The notes beneath the pieces are model-generated. The model was given only the letters and a program-made list of their open reading frames with translations, had not been told where the DNA came from and made no database searches. Below are positions 17,589 through 28,992 of a DNA stretch of 64,000 bases, one piece after another. The position numbers and the translations under genes are program-made. This stretch comes from Eubacterium sp. ER2. Lineage in GTDB: Bacteria > Bacillota > Clostridia > Lachnospirales > Lachnospiraceae. Positions within the stretch are counted from its first letter, which is position 1. Every line of letters starts with the position of its first letter. The stretch is taken from the NCBI RefSeq assembly GCF_000765215.1, contig NZ_JPJE01000010.1, positions 21,304 through 85,303 on the forward strand. Direction: 5' to 3'.

Positions 17589-19403
17589 GTGGGAGAAATA
17601 GAACAGAGCAGAATTCGGAATTTTTGTATCATTGCCCATATTGACCATGGGAAATCAACCCTGGCGGACCGCATCATCGAGATGACCGGCCTTCTCACAA
17701 GCCGTGAGATGCAGTCCCAGGTGCTGGATAATATGGATCTGGAGCGGGAGAGGGGCATCACCATCAAGTCCCAGGCCGTCCGGACCGTCTACAAGGCAAA
17801 GGACGGTCACGAATATATTTTCAACCTTATCGACACACCGGGACATGTGGACTTTAACTATGAAGTGTCCCGGAGCCTGGCGGCCTGCGACGGCGCGATC
17901 CTGGTGGTGGACGCGGCACAGGGTGTGGAGGCCCAGACGCTGGCCAATGTGTATCTGGCGCTGGATCATGACCTGGATGTGATGCCGGTCATCAACAAGG
18001 TGGATCTGCCAAGCGCGGAGCCGGAGAGAGTCATCGAGGAGATCGAGGATGTGATCGGGATCGAGGCCCAGGACGCGCCCCTCATCTCCGCCAAGACAGG
18101 CCTGAACGTGGATCAGGTGCTGGAGCAGATCATCCAGAAGATACCTGCCCCCACAGGGGATCCGAAGGCGCCCCTCAAGGCCCTGATCTTTGACTCCCTG
18201 TACGACTCCTACAAGGGTGTCATTGTCTTCTGCCGGATCATGGAGGGGACAATCCGCAAGGGAATGTCCATCCACATGATGGCCACAGGCACTACCGCTG
18301 ATGTGGTGGAGGTGGGCTACTTCGGAGCAGGGCAGTTCATCCCCTGCAATGAGCTGGAGGCCGGCATGGTGGGCTACTTTACAGCCAGCCTGAAAAATGT
18401 AAAGGACACCCGGGTGGGAGATACGGTGACAGACGCGAACCATCCCTGCAGCGAGCCCCTTCCGGGCTACAAGAAGGTGCAGCCCATGGTGTACTGCGGC
18501 ATGTATCCCGCAGACGGGGCCAAGTATCCGGATCTGAGAGACGCCCTGGAAAAGCTGCAGCTCAACGACGCGTCCCTGCAGTTCGAGCCGGAGACCTCTG
18601 TGGCCCTGGGCTTTGGATTTCGCTGCGGCTTCCTGGGACTGCTCCACCTGGAGATCATCCAGGAGAGACTGGAGAGAGAGTACAACCTGGATCTGGTGAC
18701 CACGGCACCGGGTGTTATCTACAAGGTGCACAAGACAAACGGGGAGGTCATCGAGCTGACCAATCCCTCCAACCTGCCGGATCCCTCGGAGATCGAATAC
18801 ATGGAGGAGCCTATGGTAAAAGCGGAGATCATGGTGACCTCCGAGTACATCGGCTCCATCATGGAGCTCTGCCAGGAGAGGCGGGGCGAGTACCAGGGCA
18901 TGGAGTACATTGAGGAGACGAGAGCGGTTCTCCGGTATCACCTGCCCCTGAACGAGATCATTTACGACTTCTTTGACGCTCTCAAATCCCGGTCAAGGGG
19001 CTACGCCTCCTTTGACTATGAGATGCTGGGCTACCAGAGATCTGAGCTGGTGAAGCTGGACATCCTGATCAACAAGGAGGAGGTGGATGCCCTGTCCTTT
19101 ATCGTCCACGCCGGGACTGCCTACGAGAGGGGCAGGAAGATGTGCGAGAAGCTGAAGGAGGAGATCCCCCGCCAGCTCTTTGAGATCCCTATCCAGGCTG
19201 CCATCGGAAGCAAGATCATCGCCAGAGAGACGGTCAAGGCGCTGCGCAAGGACGTGCTTGCCAAGTGCTACGGCGGCGATATCAGCCGGAAGAGAAAGCT
19301 GCTGGAAAAGCAGAAGGAAGGAAAGAAGCGGATGCGCCAGGTGGGCAATGTGGAGATCCCACAGAAGGCCTTCATGAGCGTGCTGAAGCTGGATGAAAAA
19401 TAA
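17589..19403 (+). CDS. lepA: Elongation factor 4 (LepA), translational GTPase
   Basis: Ribosome-associated GTPase (EF4). The 604-residue form from GTG 17589 matches the usual length. GGAAGGA lies nine bases upstream, whereas the ATG at 17571 has no site. G motifs are AHIDHGKST (G1), ERGITIKSQ (G2), DTPGHVDF (G3) and [11 protein letters not shown] (G4). The C-terminal region with [15 protein letters not shown] sequence ([16 protein letters not shown]) is the LepA-specific tail that contacts tRNA. hemW follows 12 bp later and is probably co-transcribed, a common pairing. Confidence 0.96.
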   Translation: MGEIEQSRIRNFCIIAHIDHGKSTLADRIIEMTGLLTSREMQSQVLDNMDLERERGITIKSQAVRTVYKAKDGHEYIFNLIDTPGHVDFNYEVSRSLAACDGAILVVDAAQGVEAQTLANVYLALDHDLDVMPVINKVDLPSAEPERVIEEIEDVIGIEAQDAPLISAKTGLNVDQVLEQIIQKIPAPTGDPKAPLKALIFDSLYDSYKGVIVFCRIMEGTIRKGMSIHMMATGTTADVVEVGYFGAGQFIPCNELEAGMVGYFTASLKNVKDTRVGDTVTDANHPCSEPLPGYKKVQPMVYCGMYPADGAKYPDLRDALEKLQLNDASLQFEPETSVALGFGFRCGFLGLLHLEIIQERLEREYNLDLVTTAPGVIYKVHKTNGEVIELTNPSNLPDPSEIEYMEEPMVKAEIMVTSEYIGSIMELCQERRGEYQGMEYIEETRAVLRYHLPLNEIIYDFFDALKSRSRGYASFDYEMLGYQRSELVKLDILINKEEVDALSFIVHAGTAYERGRKMCEKLKEEIPRQLFEIPIQAAIGSKIIARETVKALRKDVLAKCYGGDISRKRKLLEKQKEGKKRMRQVGNVEIPQKAFMSVLKLDEK

Positions 19404-19415
19404 GAGGAGAAGCAG

Positions 19416-20552
19416 ATGAAAGAACTGGAATTATATATCCACATTCCCTTCTGCGTCAGAAAATGTAAATACTGTGACTTCTTGTCCGCCCCCGCAGGCC
19501 GGCGGGAGCGGCAGGAGTATGTGGACAGCCTTTGCGAAAAGCTCCGGTCTTACCGGGACATCGCGAAGGCTTATCATGTTGTCAGCATTTTCCTTGGCGG
19601 GGGAACGCCGTCCATCCTGACAGGAGAGCAGATCCTGCAGATTTTTGCGGCCATCCGGGGGGCCTTTTCTGTGGACGGGGATGCGGAGATCACCCTGGAG
19701 TGCAACCCGGGAACCGTGGCCGGGTCCGGGGCAGAAGAAATGGGACTTTCCCGGGAGAAGCTGAGGGCCTGGCGGCAGGCCGGCATCAACCGGCTGAGCA
19801 TCGGGCTGCAGTCGGCGGACGACCGGGAGCTGGAGGCTCTGGGGCGGATCCACACATGGAGAGACTTCAGGGACACCTACCAGGCTGCGGTGGAGACGGG
19901 ATTTTCCAATATCAATGTGGATCTCATGTCCGCCATCCCCTTTCAGACAGAGGAGAGCTGGGAGAAGACCCTGCGGGCTGTGGCAGGACTGACCCCGCCA
20001 CCTGCCCATATTTCCGCCTACAGTCTCATCATAGAGGAGGGGACGCCCTTCTATGAGAGGTATGGAGGTGGCAGGCACGCAGAGGAGCTGCCGGACGAGG
20101 ACGCAGAGAGGCGGATGTATGAGCGGACAGAGGAAATACTGTCGGAGTACGGCCTCCATCGCTATGAGATCTCCAATTACGCCCGCCCCGGGTACGAGTG
20201 CCGCCACAATCTGGGCTACTGGGATCGCCGGGAGTATCTGGGCATCGGACCGGGAGCTGCCTCCCTCATGGGCGGAAGGCGCTGGACGGAAGGGGAGGAG
20301 CCGGAAACCCTCACCAGGAAGGATGCCATGGAGGAGTTCATGTTCCTGGGACTGCGGAAGATGGAGGGGGTCTCCCGCCGACGCTTTCAGGAGCAGTTTC
20401 AGGAGGACATGGATCAGGTCTACGGAGCGGTCATAGAGCGCCTGCAGGGCCAGGGACTGCTAAAATCAGCCGGGGACAAGGTGCGGCTTACGAAGAGAGG
20501 GATTGATGTCAGCAACTATGTGATGAGCGAGTTCCTGTTGGATGAGGAGTAG
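19416..20552 (+). CDS. hemW: Radical SAM heme chaperone HemW (coproporphyrinogen oxidase-like)
   Basis: 378 residues, radical SAM. The cluster-binding motif is CVRKCKYCDF at about residues 13-22, followed by FLGGGTPS and the HemW C-terminal region. HemW resembles oxygen-independent coproporphyrinogen oxidase (HemN) but is thought to bind and insert heme; it is common downstream of lepA and in organisms without heme synthesis. No other heme genes are in the window. GAGGAG precedes the ATG. Transcription would end at the strong hairpin at 20644-20683. Confidence 0.93.
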   Translation: MKELELYIHIPFCVRKCKYCDFLSAPAGRRERQEYVDSLCEKLRSYRDIAKAYHVVSIFLGGGTPSILTGEQILQIFAAIRGAFSVDGDAEITLECNPGTVAGSGAEEMGLSREKLRAWRQAGINRLSIGLQSADDRELEALGRIHTWRDFRDTYQAAVETGFSNINVDLMSAIPFQTEESWEKTLRAVAGLTPPPAHISAYSLIIEEGTPFYERYGGGRHAEELPDEDAERRMYERTEEILSEYGLHRYEISNYARPGYECRHNLGYWDRREYLGIGPGAASLMGGRRWTEGEEPETLTRKDAMEEFMFLGLRKMEGVSRRRFQEQFQEDMDQVYGAVIERLQGQGLLKSAGDKVRLTKRGIDVSNYVMSEFLLDEE

Positions 20553-20592
20553 GAGGCAAAAGTGGGAAGGGGGAGCAGACAGCGGCGGAAAT

Positions 20593-20614
20593 CGTTGCAA
20601 CAGAGGTTGTAACG
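20593..20614. repeat. Short inverted repeat downstream of hemW
   Basis: A 9-bp stem (CGTTGCAAC with GTTGTAACG, one G-U pair) around a 4-base loop. No T-run follows, so it is probably a minor RNA structure ahead of the true terminator. Confidence 0.4.
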
Positions 20615-20643
20615 GCGCAGAGCATTATGATGACGCCACAAAG

Positions 20644-20683
20644 AAAAAGTTCAGGAGCCCTTGCGGAAGCTCCTGAACTTTTT
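20644..20683. terminator. Bidirectional terminator between hemW and pyrG
   Basis: A perfect 15-bp stem (20644-20658 with 20669-20683), with five A at one end and five T at the other, placed between convergent genes so that it serves both. Confidence 0.9.
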
Positions 20684-20719
20684 CGCTTTTCCCTATATAT
20701 TTCCAGTCTTTCTTTTGTT

Positions 20720-22336
20720 CTATTTTTCGTGCTCACCCTGATATTTCAGCGCTGCCTCCACAAATCCCTTGAACAGCGGGTGGGGCCTGTTGGGTCTTGA
20801 TTTCAGCTCGGGGTGAGCCTGGGTGGCTATAAACCACGGGTGGGAGGGGATCTCGATCATCTCGATGATGCGTCCGTCCGGTGACAGGCCGGAGAGCATC
20901 ATGCCGTGAGAGGTGAGGTCATCCCTGTAGTCGTTGTTCACCTCATAGCGGTGGCGGTGACGCTCGTGGATCTCCTCCTTGCCGTAGAGGGCGTAGGCCT
21001 TGGAGCTCTTATCAAGCACACAGGGGTAGGAGCCGAGACGCAGGGTGCCGCCGATGTCCTCGATGCCGATCTGGTCCGGCATGATGTGGATGACCGGGTG
21101 CGTGGTGTCCGGGTCCAGCTCCGCGCTGTGTGCGTCGTGGAAGCCAACCACATCCCTGGCAAATTCCACAATGGCAAGCTGCATGCCAAGGCACAGGCCC
21201 AGGAAGGGGATGTTGTTCTCTCTGGCATAGCGGATGGCCTGGATCTTGCCGTCAATGCCCCGGCTGCCAAAGCCGCCGGGTACGAGAATACCGCTCACAT
21301 CGCCCAGAAGCTCGCCCACGTTGTCAGGCGTGACAGTCTCCGAGTCCACCCACTTGATGTTGACGGTGGCCCGGGAGAAGATGCCTCCGTGCTTCAGCGC
21401 CTCCACTACGCTGATGTAGGCGTCGTGGAGCTGGATATATTTTCCGACAAGAGCCACTGTGACCTCTGTGTTGGGGCTCTTTAAGTAGTCCACCATCTCT
21501 GTCCAGTCCTTCAGATCCGGCTCAGGGCACTCCAGGTGAAGTGACTCGCAGACAACCTCTGCCAGGTGCTCTTTTTCCATGGCAAGGGGAGCCTCATACA
21601 GATACTCCACATCCAGGTTCTGGAGCACATGGTCAGCCGGCACATTGCAGAAGAGGGCGATCTTGTCCTTGATGCCCTGGTCCAGAGGATGCTCGGAGCG
21701 GCACACGATGATGTCAGGCTGGATGCCCATGCCCTGCAGATCCTTGACGCTGGCCTGGGTGGGCTTTGTCTTCATCTCCTGGGATGCCCGCAGGTAGGGG
21801 ATGAGGGTGACGTGGATGAGGATGACATTTTCCCGTCCCTTCTCGTGCTGGAACTGCCGGATGGCCTCCAGGAAGGGCTGGCTCTCAATGTCGCCTACCG
21901 TGCCGCCCACCTCGATAATGGCAATCTCTGTATCCTTTGCGACAGGATTGCGGTAGAAGCGGCTCTTGATCTCGTTCGTGATGTGGGGGATCACCTGTAC
22001 GGTGCCTCCGCCGAAATCGCCCCGCCTTTCCTTCTGCAGGACAGACCAGTAGATCTTGCCTGTGGTCACATTGGAATTCTTTGTGAGGCTCTCGTCGATA
22101 AAGCGCTCATAGTGGCCCAGATCCAGGTCCGTCTCCGCCCCGTCGTCTGTGACAAAGACCTCTCCGTGCTGTACCGGGTTCATGGTTCCCGGGTCGATGT
22201 TGATATAGGGATCAAACTTCTGCATGGTCACCGTATACCCTCTCGCCTTCAGGAGCCGGCCAAGGGATGCGGCTGTGATGCCCTTGCCAAGTCCCGATAC
22301 TACGCCGCCTGTCACAAATACATATTTTACTGCCAT
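20720..22336 (-). CDS. pyrG: CTP synthase
   Basis: Makes CTP from UTP with glutamine or ammonia; cytosolic tetramer. 538 residues from the ATG at 22336, which has AGGAGG well spaced; a longer frame upstream is not supported. The N-terminal synthetase domain begins [16 protein letters not shown], and the [13 protein letters not shown] and [10 protein letters not shown] stretches follow. The C-terminal class I glutamine amidotransferase domain has the nucleophile in [10 protein letters not shown] plus HPE near the end. It lies 56 bp downstream of the DUF1846 gene and is probably transcribed with it. Confidence 0.97.
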   Translation of the reverse strand: MAVKYVFVTGGVVSGLGKGITAASLGRLLKARGYTVTMQKFDPYINIDPGTMNPVQHGEVFVTDDGAETDLDLGHYERFIDESLTKNSNVTTGKIYWSVLQKERRGDFGGGTVQVIPHITNEIKSRFYRNPVAKDTEIAIIEVGGTVGDIESQPFLEAIRQFQHEKGRENVILIHVTLIPYLRASQEMKTKPTQASVKDLQGMGIQPDIIVCRSEHPLDQGIKDKIALFCNVPADHVLQNLDVEYLYEAPLAMEKEHLAEVVCESLHLECPEPDLKDWTEMVDYLKSPNTEVTVALVGKYIQLHDAYISVVEALKHGGIFSRATVNIKWVDSETVTPDNVGELLGDVSGILVPGGFGSRGIDGKIQAIRYARENNIPFLGLCLGMQLAIVEFARDVVGFHDAHSAELDPDTTHPVIHIMPDQIGIEDIGGTLRLGSYPCVLDKSSKAYALYGKEEIHERHRHRYEVNNDYRDDLTSHGMMLSGLSPDGRIIEMIEIPSHPWFIATQAHPELKSRPNRPHPLFKGFVEAALKYQGEHEK

Positions 22337-22392
22337 AGTTTCCTCCTTTTGTCTGTCAGATGTTTCGTGGTTCATTTCTTTTAAAAAACATA

Positions 22393-23886
22393 TTATATAC
22401 CTTTTTCTTCCTGAAAAACAGTCTTTTTTTCATATTTTGGCTCGAAAGTTGCCTGTATAAACAATTTCTTAAAGATATTGATGTCCACCTGGCTGACCAT
22501 GACAGAGGTGTGAAGCTGACAGCCCTTCAGCTTCGGCAGCTGCTCCAGAGCCAGCTGGGCGTTTCTGTCCGTGGCCGCGCTGACGGAGAGGGCGATGAGC
22601 ACCTCGTCCGTGTGAAGCCGGGGATTGTGGCTTCCCAGGTAGTTGACCTTCAGCTTCTGGATGGGCTCAATGGCCTCCGGGGAGATCACGTGGCATGCGT
22701 GGTCAATGCCTGCCAGCTCCTTGAGCGCGTTCAGAAGAAGAGCTGCGGAGGCGCCCAGCAGGTCGCTTGTCTTTCCGGTGACGATCCTTCCGTCCGGTAG
22801 CTCCAGGGCGGCGGCCGGAGCCCCGGTCTGCTCCGCCCGGTTCAGGGCCGCGTCCACAACAGGACGGTCGTGGGCGGTGATCCCTGCCTGGTTCATGAGC
22901 ATCTCGATCTTGAACACCTCCTCCTCGGAGCAGGCGCCGGCGATAAACCGGTCCATGGTGTCGTAGTACCGGCGGATGATCTCCTGGAGGGAGGCCTGGC
23001 GGCATACCTCATCGTCGCAGATACAGTTGCCGGCCATGTTTACGCCCATGTCTGTGGGGGACTTGTAGGGGCTCTCCCCGTAAATGCGCTCAAAGGTAGT
23101 GCGCAGGACCGGGAAAATCTCAATGTCCCTGTTGTAGTTGACCGTTGTCTCGCCGTAGGCCTCCAGGTGGAAGGGGTCGATCATGTTCACGTCGTTGAGA
23201 TCCGCTGTGGCTGCCTCGTAGGCCAGGTTCACCGGGTGCTTCAGAGGAATGTTCCAGATGGGGAAGGTCTCGAATTTCGCGTACCCCGCCTGGACGCCCC
23301 GATTGTGCTCGTGGTAGAGCTGAGAGAGGCAGGTGGCCATCTTTCCGCTTCCCGGCCCCGGAGCGGTGATGACTACAAGAGGTCTGGATGTCTCAATATA
23401 ATCATTTTTTCCGTAGCCCTCGTCGCTGACGATAAGAGGCACATTTCCCGGATAGCCGGGAATGATGTAGTGGAGGTACACGCGGATGCCCAGGCGCTCC
23501 AGCCGGGCCTTGAAAAGATCCGCGCTGCTCTGCCCGCTGTACTGGGTGATGACAACGCTCCCCACATAGAGTCCGGCCCGGATGAACTCGTCCCGCAGGC
23601 GGATAACGTCTGAATCGTAGGTGATCCCCAGATCTCCCCGCACCTTGTTCTTCTCGATGTCCCCCGCGCTGATGACAATGACGATCTCCGCCTGGTCTGC
23701 CAGCTGCTTCAGCAGCCGAAGCTTGCTGTCAGGTGCAAAGCCGGGCAGCACTCTGGAGGCGTGGTAGTCGTCGAAGAGCTTTCCGCCGAACTCCAGATAG
23801 AGCTTCCCGCCGAATTTGTCAATCCTCTCACGGATGTGGGAGGATTGCATGTGAAGATATTTTTCGTTGTCAAATCCAATTTTCAT
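22393..23886 (-). CDS. DUF1846 family protein
   Basis: A 497-residue protein matching the DUF1846 (UPF0371) family of Firmicutes, whose function is not established. The start [14 protein letters not shown] and the segment [21 protein letters not shown] are typical of the family. A glycine-rich [19 protein letters not shown] stretch (about residues 172-190) resembles a phosphate-binding loop, so nucleotide binding is a reasonable guess. It is transcribed ahead of pyrG with a 56-bp gap, which hints at nucleotide metabolism, but this is inference from position. AAAGGAA precedes the ATG, and a promoter lies at about 23952-23981. Confidence 0.9.
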   Translation of the reverse strand: MKIGFDNEKYLHMQSSHIRERIDKFGGKLYLEFGGKLFDDYHASRVLPGFAPDSKLRLLKQLADQAEIVIVISAGDIEKNKVRGDLGITYDSDVIRLRDEFIRAGLYVGSVVITQYSGQSSADLFKARLERLGIRVYLHYIIPGYPGNVPLIVSDEGYGKNDYIETSRPLVVITAPGPGSGKMATCLSQLYHEHNRGVQAGYAKFETFPIWNIPLKHPVNLAYEAATADLNDVNMIDPFHLEAYGETTVNYNRDIEIFPVLRTTFERIYGESPYKSPTDMGVNMAGNCICDDEVCRQASLQEIIRRYYDTMDRFIAGACSEEEVFKIEMLMNQAGITAHDRPVVDAALNRAEQTGAPAAALELPDGRIVTGKTSDLLGASAALLLNALKELAGIDHACHVISPEAIEPIQKLKVNYLGSHNPRLHTDEVLIALSVSAATDRNAQLALEQLPKLKGCQLHTSVMVSQVDINIFKKLFIQATFEPKYEKKTVFQEEKGI

Positions 23887-23951
23887 TTGTCAGTTCCTTT
23901 CATTTATTTTCCCTGTAATATATGTAAAGAAAAATACACATTTCCTTCACA

Positions 23952-23981
23952 AGTATACTACAGGAAAGCCCGAGTTTACAA
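23952..23981 (-). promoter_or_regulatory. Candidate promoter for DUF1846-pyrG
   Basis: On the minus strand: TTGTAA, 18-bp spacer, TATACT, about 65 bp before the DUF1846 start. It is back to back with the ftsH promoter. Confidence 0.5.
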
Positions 23982-24000
23982 TCTTTTCATAATGTTTTTA

Positions 24001-24029
24001 TTGATTTTAAAACAGGGGATACTTATAAT
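24001..24029 (+). promoter_or_regulatory. ftsH promoter
   Basis: -35 TTGATT, 17-bp spacer, consensus -10 TATAAT. The leader of about 25 nt carries the AGGAGGAG ribosome binding site. Confidence 0.75.
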
Positions 24030-24059
24030 AAGATGGTACATACGTACAGGAGGAGAAAT

Positions 24060-26042
24060 ATGGACAACCAGAACAATCAGAACAGAAATAACAACCAGGA
24101 TCCGAACCGGAACAACCGGCAGGGAGCCTCGTTCGTTTTGATCGTAACGCTGATCACAACGATCCTCGTGCTGCTCCTCTTCCAGTTCCAGGGAATGGAG
24201 AGCGCTGAGGAGATATCCTACAACAAGTTTATCAAGATGGTAGAGGACGGAGACGTAGAAAAGGTTGATATAGGAGCCAACCAGATCGATATAACAGCCA
24301 AGCAGGGAAAGGACGACACTGTGCAGAAGGAATACTACACGGGTATCGTCAACGATGACCAGCTTGTGGACCGCCTGCTGGATGCGGGAGTGGAGGTGAA
24401 CCAGGAGATACCTGACACCACATCCTCCATGCTGCTGAGTATCATTTTTACCTTCCTTCCCATTGCCTGCATTGTGGGCCTCTGCGTGTGGTTTACAAAG
24501 AAGATGTCCAAGGGCGGCGGCATGATGGGTATTGGAAAGAGTAACGCCAAGATGTATGTGGAGAAGCAGACAGGCGTCACCTTCAAGGATGTGGCGGGCC
24601 AGGACGAGGCCAAGGAGTCACTCCAGGAGGTAGTGGATTTCCTGCACAATCCGGGAAAGTATACCGGCGTGGGGGCCAAGCTTCCCAAGGGCGCCCTCCT
24701 TGTGGGACCTCCGGGAACCGGAAAGACGCTGCTTGCCAAGGCGGTAGCGGGGGAGGCGAAGGTGCCCTTCTTCTCCCTGTCAGGATCGGCCTTTGTGGAG
24801 ATGTATGTGGGCGTGGGCGCTTCCAGAGTCCGCGACCTTTTCAAGCAGGCCCAGCAGATGGCGCCCTGTATCATTTTCATCGATGAGATCGACGCCATCG
24901 GAAAGAGCCGCGACACCCAGCTTGGCGGCAACGACGAGAGGGAGCAGACACTGAACCAGCTCCTGGCGGAGATGGATGGATTTGACACAAATAAGGGACT
25001 GCTTCTTCTGGCAGCCACCAACCGTCCGGAGATCCTGGATCCGGCGCTTCTGCGCCCGGGACGGTTCGACAGGCGGATCATCGTGGAGCGGCCGGATCTG
25101 AAGGGCCGTATCGACGTGCTGAAGGTTCACGCCAAGGACGTGCGCATGGATGAGACCGTGGATCTGGAGGCCATTGCCCTGGCCACATCCGGCGCTGTGG
25201 GCTCAGACCTGGCCAACATGATCAACGAGGCCGCTATCAATGCGGTGAAGCACGGCAGAAACGCTGTCTCTCAGAGCGACCTCTTTGAGGCGGTGGAGAC
25301 AGTCCTTGTGGGCAAGGAGAAGAAGGACCGTATCATGAGCCAGGAGGAGAGAAGGATCGTATCCTACCACGAGGTGGGGCACGCCCTTGTGAGCGCTCTC
25401 GAGAAGCACGCGGAGCCGGTGCAGAAGATCACCATCGTCCCCAGGACCATGGGAGCCCTCGGCTATGTGATGCAGACGCCTGAGGAGGAGAAGTTCCTGA
25501 ACACGAAGAAGGAGCTGGAGGCCATGCTGGTAGGTATGCTGGCAGGCCGTGCCGCCGAGGAGATCGTCTTTGACACAGTCACAACCGGAGCCTCCAACGA
25601 TATCGAGAAGGCCACAAGCATTGCCAGGGCCATGATCACCCAGTACGGCATGAGCGAGAGATTTGGCCTGATCGGCCTTGAGTCGATCCAGAACCGCTAT
25701 CTGGATGGAAGACCGGTCCTGAACTGCGGCCAGGAGACAGCCTCTGAGATCGACCAGGAAGTGATGAAGATGCTCAAGGGGGCCTATGAGGAGGCCAAGA
25801 GGCTGCTGAGCGAGCACAGGGAGGCGCTGGACAGGATCGCTGCCTTCCTGATTGAGAAGGAGACCATCACCGGAAAAGAGTTTATGAAGATCTTCCGGGA
25901 GGTAGAGGGACTTCCCGAGACTGAGGACAGGCAGGACGGCGAGGAGCCGAAGGAGGCCCGCATCTCCATGAAGCCGGTGGAGGGCAACACTGAAGAGACG
26001 GCAACAGATGAGAGCGAAACTGAGAACAACAGCACAGTATAA
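24060..26042 (+). CDS. ftsH: ATP-dependent membrane zinc metalloprotease FtsH
   Basis: Membrane-anchored AAA+ protease that degrades misfolded membrane proteins and regulators. 660 residues from ATG 24060, which has AGGAGGAG nearby. An Asn/Gln-rich N-terminal tail (about 1-22) precedes helix 1 (about 24-43), an extracytoplasmic domain and helix 2 (about 120-145). The AAA module has Walker A GPPGTGKT at 216-223 and Walker [12 protein letters not shown]. The zinc site is HEVGH at 437-441. The C-terminal tail is acidic. The gene ends at a small terminator that overlaps the uvrC promoter. The usual neighbours tilS and hpt are not here. Confidence 0.96.
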   Translation: MDNQNNQNRNNNQDPNRNNRQGASFVLIVTLITTILVLLLFQFQGMESAEEISYNKFIKMVEDGDVEKVDIGANQIDITAKQGKDDTVQKEYYTGIVNDDQLVDRLLDAGVEVNQEIPDTTSSMLLSIIFTFLPIACIVGLCVWFTKKMSKGGGMMGIGKSNAKMYVEKQTGVTFKDVAGQDEAKESLQEVVDFLHNPGKYTGVGAKLPKGALLVGPPGTGKTLLAKAVAGEAKVPFFSLSGSAFVEMYVGVGASRVRDLFKQAQQMAPCIIFIDEIDAIGKSRDTQLGGNDEREQTLNQLLAEMDGFDTNKGLLLLAATNRPEILDPALLRPGRFDRRIIVERPDLKGRIDVLKVHAKDVRMDETVDLEAIALATSGAVGSDLANMINEAAINAVKHGRNAVSQSDLFEAVETVLVGKEKKDRIMSQEERRIVSYHEVGHALVSALEKHAEPVQKITIVPRTMGALGYVMQTPEEEKFLNTKKELEAMLVGMLAGRAAEEIVFDTVTTGASNDIEKATSIARAMITQYGMSERFGLIGLESIQNRYLDGRPVLNCGQETASEIDQEVMKMLKGAYEEAKRLLSEHREALDRIAAFLIEKETITGKEFMKIFREVEGLPETEDRQDGEEPKEARISMKPVEGNTEETATDESETENNSTV

Positions 26043-26075
26043 GCGGATTGTGAGATAACTAAGGCTTGAGTTTAG

Positions 26076-26105
26076 GACAGGGGAAGATTTTCCCTTGTCC
26101 TTTTT
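26076..26105 (+). terminator. ftsH terminator overlapping the uvrC -35
   Basis: A 10-bp stem (26076-26085 with 26090-26099, one G-U pair) and 4-base loop followed by a T-run at 26101-26105. The right arm and T-run contain the TTGTCC used as the -35 of the next promoter. Confidence 0.75.
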
Positions 26106-26123
26106 CATGCGGGACAGTATAAT
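26095..26123 (+). promoter_or_regulatory. uvrC promoter with 7-nt gap to ATG
   Basis: -35 TTGTCC, 17-bp spacer, consensus -10 TATAAT, then seven bases to the ATG at 26131. This is the same geometry as the holA promoter and suggests a leaderless mRNA. Confidence 0.6.
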
Positions 26124-26130
26124 GTTAACC

Positions 26131-27996
26131 ATGGAAAGCAGGAATATGGAAAACAGTAATTTTGATATACAGGAAGAACTGAAAAAATTGCCGGGGAAGC
26201 CCGGCGTGTATCTGATGCACGATGAGAAGGATGAGATCATCTATGTGGGGAAGGCTATCAGCCTGAAGAATCGGGTGCGGCAGTATTTCCAGAGCAGCCG
26301 AGGCAAGAGCGTGAAGATTGAGCAGATGGTGACCCACATCACCCGCTTTGAGTACATTGTGACAGATTCGGAGCTGGAGGCCCTTGTCCTGGAGTGTAAT
26401 CTGATCAAGGAGCACAGGCCCAAATACAACACCATGCTCATGGACGACAAGGCCTATCCCTTTATCAAGGTGTCGGTGGATGAGCCCTTTCCCCGGATCA
26501 TGATGGCCAGGCGCATGGTGAAGGACAAGGCGAAATACTTTGGCCCCTACACGAGCGCGGGGGCTGTCAAGGACACCATCGAGCTGATCCGCAAGCTGTA
26601 CAAGGTGAGGAGCTGCAACCGCCGCCTTCCCAGAGATACGGGGAAGGAGAGGCCCTGCCTGAACTATCATATCCACCAGTGCGACGCCCCCTGTCAGGGG
26701 TACGTGTCCCAGGAGACCTACAGGAAATCCATAGACGAGGTGCTCCGCTTTTTGGGAGGAAATTATGAGGTTATTTTGAAGGAGCTGGAGGAGAAGATGA
26801 TGAAGGCCTCCGAGGACCTGGAGTTCGAGAAGGCCATCGAGTACAGGGAGCTTCTGGGAAGCGTGAAGAAGATCGCCCAGAAGCAGAAGATTACCGACAC
26901 AGCCGGCAACGACAGGGATATCCTGGCGGCAGCCACGGACAAAGAGGACGCGGTGGTGCAGGTCTTCTTTATCCGGGGCGGCAGGCTGATCGGGAGAGAC
27001 CATTTTTATCTGAAGCTGAGCGGGGACGAGACCACAGGGGAGATCATCTCCAGCTTTATCAAGCAGTTCTACGCCGGTACACCCTATATACCGGCGGAGC
27101 TGATGACCCAGACTGAGATCGAGGACGGGGAGGTCCTGGAGGAATGGCTGAGCCAGAAGCGAGGCCACAGGGTGCATATCCGTGTGCCCAAAAAAGGGAC
27201 AAAGGAGAAGCTGGTGGAGCTGGCGGAAAAGAATGCTGCCCTGGTGCTCAGTAAGGACAGGGAGAGGCTGAAGCGGGAGGAGGGCCGCACCATCGGCGCG
27301 GTGAAGGAGATTGCCCGCCTTCTTGGCCTGGAGCACCTGAACCGGATGGAGGCCTATGACATCTCCAATATCAGCGGGTTTGCCTCTGTCGGTTCTATGG
27401 TGGTCTACGAGAAGGGAAAGCCAAAGAGAAACGATTACCGCAAATTCCGCATTAAGAGCGTCCAGGGGCCGGACGACTACGCCAGCATGAAAGAGGTGCT
27501 GACAAGAAGGTTCCGCCACGGCCTGGAGGAGCGGGAAGAGGGGAAGGAGACGGGAAGCTTTACCGCCTTTCCGGACCTGATCCTCATGGACGGAGGAAAG
27601 GGACAGGTAGGGATCGCCCTCCAGGTGCTGGATGAGCTCCACCTGAACATACCTGTGTGCGGTATGGTGAAGGACGACAGCCATCGTACCAGAGGACTCT
27701 ACTATAATAATAAAGAGCTTCCCATTGACCGGAATTCAGAGGGCTTTAAGCTGATCACCAGGATACAGGACGAGGCCCACCGGTTTGCCATAGAGTTTCA
27801 CAGAAAGCTGCGCAGCAAGGAGCAGGTTCATTCTGTCCTGGACGATATCCCCGGGGTGGGGCCGGCCAGGAGAAAGGATCTGATGAAGCATTTTGCCAGC
27901 CTGGATGAGATACGGCAGGCGGATGTGGAGGACCTGAAAAAACTGCCCAGCATGAATGAAAAATCAGCGCAGGAGGTGTATAAGTTTTTTCACTGA
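26131..27996 (+). CDS. uvrC: Excinuclease ABC subunit C
   Basis: Dual-incision nuclease of nucleotide excision repair, acting with UvrA/UvrB, which are not in this window. About 621 residues. The N-terminal GIY-YIG domain reads [18 protein letters not shown], the UvrB-binding UVR motif is near residues 205-240, the RNase H-like C-terminal nuclease includes [10 protein letters not shown], and tandem HhH motifs ([15 protein letters not shown]) close the protein. The start is taken as ATG 26131, seven bases after a consensus -10. ATG 26146 is possible but its AGGA is only two bases away. hprK follows after 47 bp. Confidence 0.95.
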   Translation: MESRNMENSNFDIQEELKKLPGKPGVYLMHDEKDEIIYVGKAISLKNRVRQYFQSSRGKSVKIEQMVTHITRFEYIVTDSELEALVLECNLIKEHRPKYNTMLMDDKAYPFIKVSVDEPFPRIMMARRMVKDKAKYFGPYTSAGAVKDTIELIRKLYKVRSCNRRLPRDTGKERPCLNYHIHQCDAPCQGYVSQETYRKSIDEVLRFLGGNYEVILKELEEKMMKASEDLEFEKAIEYRELLGSVKKIAQKQKITDTAGNDRDILAAATDKEDAVVQVFFIRGGRLIGRDHFYLKLSGDETTGEIISSFIKQFYAGTPYIPAELMTQTEIEDGEVLEEWLSQKRGHRVHIRVPKKGTKEKLVELAEKNAALVLSKDRERLKREEGRTIGAVKEIARLLGLEHLNRMEAYDISNISGFASVGSMVVYEKGKPKRNDYRKFRIKSVQGPDDYASMKEVLTRRFRHGLEEREEGKETGSFTAFPDLILMDGGKGQVGIALQVLDELHLNIPVCGMVKDDSHRTRGLYYNNKELPIDRNSEGFKLITRIQDEAHRFAIEFHRKLRSKEQVHSVLDDIPGVGPARRKDLMKHFASLDEIRQADVEDLKKLPSMNEKSAQEVYKFFH

Positions 27997-27998
27997 TG

Positions 27999-28007
27999 TG
28001 TTATACT
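27999..28007 (+). promoter_or_regulatory. Candidate extended -10 promoter for hprK
   Basis: TGTTATACT is an extended -10 element just after the uvrC stop; no good -35 is visible. The leader to hprK would be about 30 nt. Confidence 0.4.
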
Positions 28008-28043
28008 TGTCATAGTATTTAAAAACAGAAAAGGAGATAAGAC

Positions 28044-28967
28044 ATGTCAAAAATAGAAATTCAGAAGATCGTCGAGAAGATGAACCTGAAAAATCTGACT
28101 CCCGACGTGGGGCTGGCTGACAAATATGTGGAGGTGCCGGATATCAACAGGCCGGCTCTGCAGCTTACAGGCTTCTTTGACCATTTCGACGCGGAGAGAG
28201 TGCAGATTATCGGATATGTGGAATATACGTTTTTAGAGCAGATGGATGAGGCCACAAAGATCAAGGTCTACGAGACGCTGCTCGCCTACAAGATCCCCTG
28301 CATTATCTTCTGTCGTGCCCTGAAGCCGGATCAGGAGCTGCTGGAGAAGGCGCAGGAGCTGGATGTGCCCATCTTCTCCACGGAGATGAAGACCTCCGCC
28401 TTTACCGCAGAGCTGATCCGCTGGCTGAATGTGCAGCTGGCGCCCTGCATTTCCATCCACGGCGTACTGGTAGATGTGTACGGCGTGGGCGTGATGATCA
28501 TGGGCGAGAGTGGCATCGGCAAGAGCGAGGCGGCTCTGGAGCTGGTGAGAAGGGGACACCGTCTTGTCAGCGACGACGTGGTGGAGATCCGCAAGGTCAG
28601 TGACGACACCCTGGTGGGAACCGCGCCCGACGTGACAAAGCATTTTATCGAGCTGCGCGGTATCGGTATTGTGGATGTCAAAATGCTCTACGGCGTGCAG
28701 AGCGTCAGGGAGACCCAGAATATCGAGCTGGTCATCACCCTGGAGGACTGGGACAGGGAGAAGAAATACGACAGGCTTGGTATGGAGGAGCAGTACACAG
28801 AGTTCCTCGGCAACAAGGTTGTCTGCCATCAGCTTCCCATCCGTCCCGGGCGTAACCTCTCCATCATCGTGGAGACGGCGGCCATCAACTACAGACAGAA
28901 GAAGATGGGCTATAACGCGGCGGAGGAGCTGTACAAAAGGGTGCAGAGGAACCTGGCAAAGAAATAG
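28044..28967 (+). CDS. hprK: HPr(Ser) kinase/phosphorylase
   Basis: Bifunctional sensor that phosphorylates HPr and Crh on Ser46 or reverses it, controlling catabolite repression in Firmicutes. 307 residues, as in Bacillus. The N-terminal domain (1-130) is followed by the catalytic domain with conserved His140, Walker A GESGIGKS at 154-161, DDVVEI at about 178 and the family signature RGIGIVDVKMLYGVQSVR at about 204-221. AAGGAG lies seven bases before the ATG. A ROK glucokinase follows after 25 bp, so the two carbon-control genes probably share a transcript. Confidence 0.97.
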   Translation: MSKIEIQKIVEKMNLKNLTPDVGLADKYVEVPDINRPALQLTGFFDHFDAERVQIIGYVEYTFLEQMDEATKIKVYETLLAYKIPCIIFCRALKPDQELLEKAQELDVPIFSTEMKTSAFTAELIRWLNVQLAPCISIHGVLVDVYGVGVMIMGESGIGKSEAALELVRRGHRLVSDDVVEIRKVSDDTLVGTAPDVTKHFIELRGIGIVDVKMLYGVQSVRETQNIELVITLEDWDREKKYDRLGMEEQYTEFLGNKVVCHQLPIRPGRNLSIIVETAAINYRQKKMGYNAAEELYKRVQRNLAKK

Positions 28968-28992
28968 AAAATAAGGAATAGGGAGTCAGAAG

